This document shows, piece after piece, positions 43,538 through 49,037 of a stretch of 49,037 nt of DNA. Source of the DNA: a virus; IMG/VR virus record IMGVR_UViG_3300047554_000187, positions 1 through 49,037 of that record; one strand, written 5' to 3'. The notes under the pieces were generated by a model that did not search any database, had not been told where the DNA came from, and saw only the letters and a list, made by a program, of their open reading frames with translations. Each line of letters opens with the position of its first letter. The stretch's first letter is position 1. A program made the translations under genes and the position numbers.

Positions 43538-46500
43538 TTCTTCTTTATCGTTTTTGCTTTTAATTCTTGCAATTTTTTAATCATTTCTTGAGGCTCTTGT
43601 GATTCTCCAACGATTTCCAACATACGACCCTGTAATTCGATTGCTAAATCAGAATACTCATCTTGAATTTCTTTAATTCTAGCGTCCTTGTTAGCTTCAC
43701 TTTTTATCTTACCTGTGTCATAAAGATATCTTGTGTTATCAATTTCTTGCAATGATTTCTTCTCTTTTGCTTTCCAGCTGTTTATAATATCTCCTACCTC
43801 ATAATCCATAGTATTTAAATATCTAGAATACTTATCTACTAAAATATCTGGATTAATCTCCTCATTCTTAACCGCAATACTTAACATTGCGTTTAATGGA
43901 TTATTTATCTGCCCTTTGTAATTAGATTTCTCATTAAAGGCATCCATCATTGATTCTGCCCAAGCAGCGTATGGAGTTCCCCAAGAACGCATAACGTGAT
44001 TGACTGAGTTAAACCATCTTTGTTTACTAGAAACTGTTTGAGAGTTAAATCTACTAGCTCTTGGGTCATCTATTCGAAGACCACTATTATCAATATTAAA
44101 TGCTGCTTGAGCAATTGGTCCTGATAATGGGTCAGAAAACTTAGGCATATAACCTGAGCCAAATACTCCATTCCCTTTTCCTAAGTATTGAACTTGTAAT
44201 GGAGTATATTCAGACATATCTGAAATCAAGTTGCCTTTATAACCCTTATCATACATACTATATGGAGAAAGATATCTAGCAACGTTGTATTCATTATTAC
44301 CAATCTTCCATCCAAATGAAACATCTAAATCTCCTACTTTTAATTTTGTAGTATATGGTCTATTTTCGCGCGCTTCTCTTTCTTCATCTGATTCTCCAGA
44401 AGCTTTAGAGAATGCTCGTGCTAATCCAGCCATCATTGCAACAGACATCACGCCCCATATAGGTCTTTCCTTAAATGAGTTATACAATATCCTCATTGAG
44501 TCAGGCTTAAATTTGATGAATGCATTACCTATTATTGGTAATTTAGCAGCAAGCTTGAATCCATTAGGAACTGTATTATAGTTCTGCATTTGTTTAGCAG
44601 TCATATCTATGGCTTCCTCTTTTGTTAATCCATAGTTCTCAACTAATGTTCTATAATATGCAATCTTTGTAATATCGTCAACCTTACCATATGTGTCAGA
44701 TAACAATTTATCAACCGTCTCATAAGCTTGAGCACCCTTATCTCCAATTACCCCTCTGATAATATTAAGACCTTGCGATTCTTTGCTTGCCTTTTTAATA
44801 TCTAATCCAGAAAGTTGTCCACCTAAAAGACCCGCCTTACTCAATTCTTGAGCCCAAGTATCGTATGTATCTAACGACTTTCTTGCATCTGGCTTTCTAG
44901 TAAATAATGTAATAGGGTCAACGCCTCCCATCATACTAAAGAAGTATCCTGAAATTACGTTGGCTGCTCTTGTTAATGGGCTACCTACAGTTTTAAGCTT
45001 CTTAGTAAATTGTCTAAGGAACATATTATCATACTTAGTACTTATGTCATCAACTCTAGACATAAATTCTGTGACAAACTGTGTTCCATACAGTTGCTCA
45101 TAAATCTGCAATGGTACATACTTATTTGTTAAGTCCCCAAATCTCTTAGGATTGCCGTTACCGTTTAATTTCTTATAATACTTTTGATTTTTTTCTGGAA
45201 CCTCCGAAAGCTTGCTATATGACTTATAGTTAGGGTCATTGCTAACCTTTTGCGCAAAGTCAAATATAGCCTTGTTATGAGCCATCATTCCCATCCTTTT
45301 TATTGTAATGTAGATAGGGTCTGATAAACTTAAGCTATCGTGTATCTTATCAAAGTCTTTTCTTTTTCTGAACATATTAAATTCAGCTCCAGCCTTAGAC
45401 TTCTTTATTGCATCATATATATCTCCGTATTGCTTCTCTTCTATTTGTCTGTATGTACGAGCAAAGTACTTCCCTTTATTTTTCTCGTATGTATTTTGGT
45501 CTAAGAATCCATTTCTATAGTGCCACTCGTGAATAAAATCATTGGTAGCTCGTAAGTAATTAAATAAACGTAGTTCATTAAATGAAAGGTCTTCTACATT
45601 CTTAGGCAATCCCTCTTGTGGTTCCTTTGCGAAAGCTTCAGGGTCTAAAAGGGAGTGAACTCTATATAGTGCACGAGTATCGTTTCCTATCATATTGTTC
45701 ATTCTTTCGCCAATCTGAGTAAGTAAATTATTAGAGTTATTCTTGCCTCCAAATAATTCTCTTCTCGCTTTTTGAAACTCTTCACTTGTTGTAAGGTTTG
45801 TAACAAAAGTCTCAGTAAAATGCTGCAATTCTTTTGCGGCAACATTATTTGAATTCTGAGCCTTAACAAATAATCCTTTTATAGCATCCTCAGTATAACC
45901 AATAGCATCCTTCCATACACTATTCAAAGACAGTTCTTTAGATATAGGATTACCATTTTTGTCTTTAGTGTTTACCTTAACAAGCGTCGCGTTACCGACC
46001 TTTCTTATGCCACCAAATCCAGCGCCTAACCCTTTTGCAAGGCTTCTAGTAATCATATTATCTGCGATTGCTTCGCTTGCATTTCGATAGCCTTTCATCA
46101 CAAATCCCATTTCCTTTGCAGTCTTCTCATCGCTTAATTGGTCAGCTAAATGTGAGAACATTTCATCGGGATTTTCAAACATAGTATCCATCTTATATGG
46201 ATTAGATGTCTGAGACTTAGACTTAGTTCCAGTTGTCTTTGTAATAATTACTCCAGCGGCTCCAAAGGAATTATTCTTTTCTACGGTAGCATTATCGCCT
46301 AATATTCCTTTTACATATTCAACAAGCTCATTCCCGTCATAACCTTTTTGGAATACATCAATGATTTTACCATCTTGCTTTCTTTTAATAATGTAGCTCT
46401 TAGGCTCAGGACCTAATTCAAAGTTCTTTGCGCCATCAATATCTCCAGCAAATTTTCTTGAACTAATTACGGCTGTACCATTTTCGTTTAAGTGAGCAAA

Positions 46501-49037
46501 AATGTCGGCAACAATGAAATCTCTGACATCCTTTGGAACTACGTTCAATACGTTTAAAGAAACGATTCCGTCAAACATCCCTTTGATATCCTCCGACTTA
46601 GTATAGTTAACTTCTTTTCTACCCTTCCATCTTTCTGGATTAATCTCATATGACTCAACATCCTTAGTAAGAACGTCGCTCATCGCATCCGTACCCAATC
46701 CAAGTCCAGCACCATAGTCTAAAATTCTGCCACCAACATTTAATCCCTTTAAGATATTAGCAGCCTTAGCATAACTTCCTACAGTAGTAGCAACTTGTGT
46801 AGTTCCTGATGCCTTAGAAAGCTCCTTATCAATAGCCTGAGACTTAGACTTAGTAGCGCTAATCTTGCCAGACGCGCTGCTTAATTTAGCAGTTCTGTTG
46901 TATTGCGCAACGGCAATAGTTTCTTTTTTATGCTTATCTAAGTAGTCATTCCAAGTAAACTCTTTTCCACTTGACTGAGTAAGAGTAGGCACAACGTCTT
47001 TCATTGCGTAAGCTCCGTCTAATATAGCAACCTCTATCTTAGCAGGACTTCCATCTGGATTTACCGCATATATTTCTACAGGATAAGACTTGTGATAGAA
47101 GCTGTCATCTGGGCTAGTTGTCTTATATTTAAGCTCACCCTTTGTTCTCATTACTGTAACAAGGTCTCCGATATTTTCTGCCTTACTAGTAATTGGCTCT
47201 TCAAATCTTTTAGCTGTTTCAGTGATAGAGCCAGCTGAAGGAAACCTTCTTTCTTTTACTTTAGGGTCTCCAAGCAATGTTTCTACAATAGTTTTTCTCT
47301 CTTCAAATGAAAAGTTAGATATAGGCTTCTTGTCTGCGCCTAATATAGGATTACCATTGTTGTCTAAAACATTGTTTCCTTCTTGGAATAAAATATACTC
47401 AAGCTCATTAAACAGCGTTGTTATACTGTTCGACTTATTTAATACATTTTTTAATACAGGCTTTTTATTCTTAACTCCTTCGCGGTCAAATGCTTTATTT
47501 AAAGAGTCAATAATGTCTTGCTTTTTAACTTTTGAAGAACGGCTGTTAGCATCTGACTTCATTAATTCAACAGTAACTGCAAGCATATCAGTGTTACTCA
47601 TATGTTGCTTATCTGAACCAACCATAGGTGCAGAATAAACATATCCGTCAGCATCTCTATTTTTATTTGCACTTTCTGCAATAGACTTTGCCTTAGACTC
47701 ATTTCTTGAAGCCCACCACTTACCAGTAATTATTGGGAAATAAACTCCTCCATAAAACTTATATAATGGATTGCCTTCAGTGTTCTCAATGTATCCTCCA
47801 ATCATTCTATCGGATTCCATTAAGTTTACTGTTTTATTATTAAATTCAGAAAGAGGCACATTCTCTATAACAGATGCATTTTCGTTTACAGGGAATCTCT
47901 TAATTTCCCCTGAGCTAATTGAGCTTTTTGAACGAGTTGCATTTTCAGCATTTATGTTTCCAGATAAACCTAATGAGTTTATTCCTGCTGTTTCTTGAAT
48001 TTTAGAGATAGTCTCTTCGCTCACACCAGTTCCTTGTCTTATCGACTCAGAAATAGTGTTCATAAAGTCTATAATATCCTTTGTATCCTTAGTGTCTTGG
48101 AATACAGTTATAGCACCATTTGTAAGATTAGAAACAACCTCGTTAATCACAGAAGCTATTCTTTGTATTGTAGTTGGCGCTATGCTTTTTTCTTGTTGCT
48201 CTAATATACCTGTTAACTCAGTAACATATTCTTCATAAGAAGCTTCTTCACTGTATTGTTGTATAAAATCAGACAACTCCTTATTAGTGTCTCCGTCTAC
48301 AGCCTTAGCAAGCTTATCTTTGAAGCTTTTAAACACAGCTGGATTATCACCAAATGCTCTTAACAATATAGCGTGAGCCACCTCGTGAGCGACTGTTCTT
48401 CCATTAGCTTTTGTAAGGTTTATATCAATCTTACCTGAATAGCTCCCATCTTCATTTTGGTCATAAGAAAAATTACCTCGGCTTCCTTCAATCCCGTTAA
48501 CATTCTTCATCTCCTCATTATAACTAGCTTCGTCATTATGAATAACGATGTCAAAATTAGGAAGGACAGATTTTAATGTTTGCAATGCTGCTTTCGCAGA
48601 TTTAAGTATTTTTATCTTATTGTTACTTTCATTATCTATAACTTGAGCATTCTCATCTAGAGAAGGCAAAGGAATATCCATTGTAGATATTGATTGACCT
48701 TTTGAAGGTTGCTGATTTTGTTGTTCAGCCTGCGGAGCTTGTTCTGGAGCTACCTCTCTTGTATAAGTTTCTCCTTGACCAAAGTCATTGTCAAAAGCGT
48801 TTTCAATTAAAGATAATGCCTCATTCTTTGTCGATGCTGGTAATATTCTATCAGTTACCTTATTTCTAACGTACCACCTTCCATCTGTTCCATTCTGTTC
48901 TAATCCAGCCTTTCCGCCCCTATTGTCGACTACTTCAAAGTCTCCCTTCCATTCCTTTTTGTTTTCAGGAGCTGTTTCATAAACAAACTCTTCTGTTTTA
49001 TTAGGAGCTTTTGCAGGAGATGGCTGTGGCGCAGGAG
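43534..49037 (-). CDS. Large polyvalent protein: zinc metallopeptidase, methyltransferase and C-terminal phage domain (runs off the right end)
   Basis: The frame stays open to base 49,037, and on a circular molecule it continues in phase from base 1, giving 1892 residues. In that numbering, zincin motif VAHEVAHAILL has HEVAH at 276-280. An uncharacterised part (about 440-680) follows. A Rossmann-type methyltransferase occupies about 817-992, with GGRILDYGAGLGLGTD (motif I, from 827), ESYEINPER (acidic loop) and FDGIVSLNVLNVVP (motif IV-like). The C-terminal third is helical, with a hydrophobic stretch (WGVMSVAMMAGLARAF), similar in style to LPD38-type ends of large polyvalent proteins. Such proteins are thought to be ejected with DNA to counter host defences. 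Its late position agrees with packaging into the virion. Confidence 0.75.
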   Translation of the reverse strand, partial: PAPQPSPAKAPNKTEEFVYETAPENKKEWKGDFEVVDNRGGKAGLEQNGTDGRWYVRNKVTDRILPASTKNEALSLIENAFDNDFGQGETYTREVAPEQAPQAEQQNQQPSKGQSISTMDIPLPSLDENAQVIDNESNNKIKILKSAKAALQTLKSVLPNFDIVIHNDEASYNEEMKNVNGIEGSRGNFSYDQNEDGSYSGKIDINLTKANGRTVAHEVAHAILLRAFGDNPAVFKSFKDKLAKAVDGDTNKELSDFIQQYSEEASYEEYVTELTGILEQQEKSIAPTTIQRIASVINEVVSNLTNGAITVFQDTKDTKDIIDFMNTISESIRQGTGVSEETISKIQETAGINSLGLSGNINAENATRSKSSISSGEIKRFPVNENASVIENVPLSEFNNKTVNLMESDRMIGGYIENTEGNPLYKFYGGVYFPIITGKWWASRNESKAKSIAESANKNRDADGYVYSAPMVGSDKQHMSNTDMLAVTVELMKSDANSRSSKVKKQDIIDSLNKAFDREGVKNKKPVLKNVLNKSNSITTLFNELEYILFQEGNNVLDNNGNPILGADKKPISNFSFEERKTIVETLLGDPKVKERRFPSAGSITETAKRFEEPITSKAENIGDLVTVMRTKGELKYKTTSPDDSFYHKSYPVEIYAVNPDGSPAKIEVAILDGAYAMKDVVPTLTQSSGKEFTWNDYLDKHKKETIAVAQYNRTAKLSSASGKISATKSKSQAIDKELSKASGTTQVATTVGSYAKAANILKGLNVGGRILDYGAGLGLGTDAMSDVLTKDVESYEINPERWKGRKEVNYTKSEDIKGMFDGIVSLNVLNVVPKDVRDFIVADIFAHLNENGTAVISSRKFAGDIDGAKNFELGPEPKSYIIKRKQDGKIIDVFQKGYDGNELVEYVKGILGDNATVEKNNSFGAAGVIITKTTGTKSKSQTSNPYKMDTMFENPDEMFSHLADQLSDEKTAKEMGFVMKGYRNASEAIADNMITRSLAKGLGAGFGGIRKVGNATLVKVNTKDKNGNPISKELSLNSVWKDAIGYTEDAIKGLFVKAQNSNNVAAKELQHFTETFVTNLTTSEEFQKARRELFGGKNNSNNLLTQIGERMNNMIGNDTRALYRVHSLLDPEAFAKEPQEGLPKNVEDLSFNELRLFNYLRATNDFIHEWHYRNGFLDQNTYEKNKGKYFARTYRQIEEKQYGDIYDAIKKSKAGAEFNMFRKRKDFDKIHDSLSLSDPIYITIKRMGMMAHNKAIFDFAQKVSNDPNYKSYSKLSEVPEKNQKYYKKLNGNGNPKRFGDLTNKYVPLQIYEQLYGTQFVTEFMSRVDDISTKYDNMFLRQFTKKLKTVGSPLTRAANVISGYFFSMMGGVDPITLFTRKPDARKSLDTYDTWAQELSKAGLLGGQLSGLDIKKASKESQGLNIIRGVIGDKGAQAYETVDKLLSDTYGKVDDITKIAYYRTLVENYGLTKEEAIDMTAKQMQNYNTVPNGFKLAAKLPIIGNAFIKFKPDSMRILYNSFKERPIWGVMSVAMMAGLARAFSKASGESDEEREARENRPYTTKLKVGDLDVSFGWKIGNNEYNVARYLSPYSMYDKGYKGNLISDMSEYTPLQVQYLGKGNGVFGSGYMPKFSDPLSGPIAQAAFNIDNSGLRIDDPRASRFNSQTVSSKQRWFNSVNHVMRSWGTPYAAWAESMMDAFNEKSNYKGQINNPLNAMLSIAVKNEEINPDILVDKYSRYLNTMDYEVGDIINSWKAKEKKSLQEIDNTRYLYDTGKIKSEANKDARIKEIQDEYSDLAIELQGRMLEIVGESQEPQEMIKKLQELKAKTIKKK

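Overview
The window reads as a tailed double-stranded DNA phage (Caudoviricetes) of a Bacteroidota host, probably a Flavobacteriia or Cytophagia relative. The host inference rests on promoters of the Bacteroidota type (TTTG, about 20 bases, TAnnTTTG) at several operon heads, an almost complete lack of Shine-Dalgarno sites, AT-rich DNA, and proteins recalling families of crAss-like and other Bacteroidota phages (large terminase, a crAss001_48-type protein, a ferritin-like protein, small basic late proteins). No integrase, excisionase or lysogeny cassette was recognised, so a lytic life style is likely.

Layout. Minus strand, 21.5 kb down to 1: GroES-like protein, possible small terminase, large terminase, portal, scaffold, major capsid protein, head/tail proteins, fibres including a 1922-residue fibre with a C-terminal S74 chaperone, then lysis genes (holin-like proteins, a membrane-anchored lysis protein, a GH19 endolysin). 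The minus-strand block at 49,037-41,245 (large polyvalent protein, small basic proteins, ferritin-like protein, HNH endonuclease) seems to be the same transcription unit: the frame open at base 1 continues in frame into the frame open at base 49,037. The window is therefore probably a complete circularly permuted genome of about 49.0 kb, cut inside a gene for an 1892-residue protein. Plus strand, 22.5-41.2 kb: early and replication genes (ArdC-like protein, many small accessory genes, a lambda-O-like initiator, DnaB helicase, PD-(D/E)XK nuclease, SSB, RusA-like resolvase). The two programmes diverge from a 1.1-kb non-coding region at 21.5-22.6 kb and converge with no gap at 41,244/41,245.

Non-coding DNA is the most unusual part. 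(i) An iteron-like array beside an AT-rich stretch (20.72-20.84 kb) shares a TGCTAC-N4-GTAGCA palindrome with repeats inside the initiator gene (29.62-29.69 kb). (ii) Four tRNA-like elements have a pairing acceptor stem and a T arm but no normal anticodon arm: two are very short, two oversized. The large pair lie in a 0.55-kb hairpin-rich region with its own promoter. (iii) Two families of repeated hairpin leaders stand just before four early start codons. (iv) An AACCAAACA leader motif recurs before at least seven start codons and may replace the Shine-Dalgarno site.

Working together: the early block carries anti-restriction, replication and recombination functions, while the late block packages DNA, builds a probably short-tailed virion (no tape measure, tube or sheath protein was seen) and lyses the cell. 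The polyvalent protein, with metallopeptidase and methyltransferase motifs, is probably packaged and ejected. All family assignments were made by reading motifs, without database searches.
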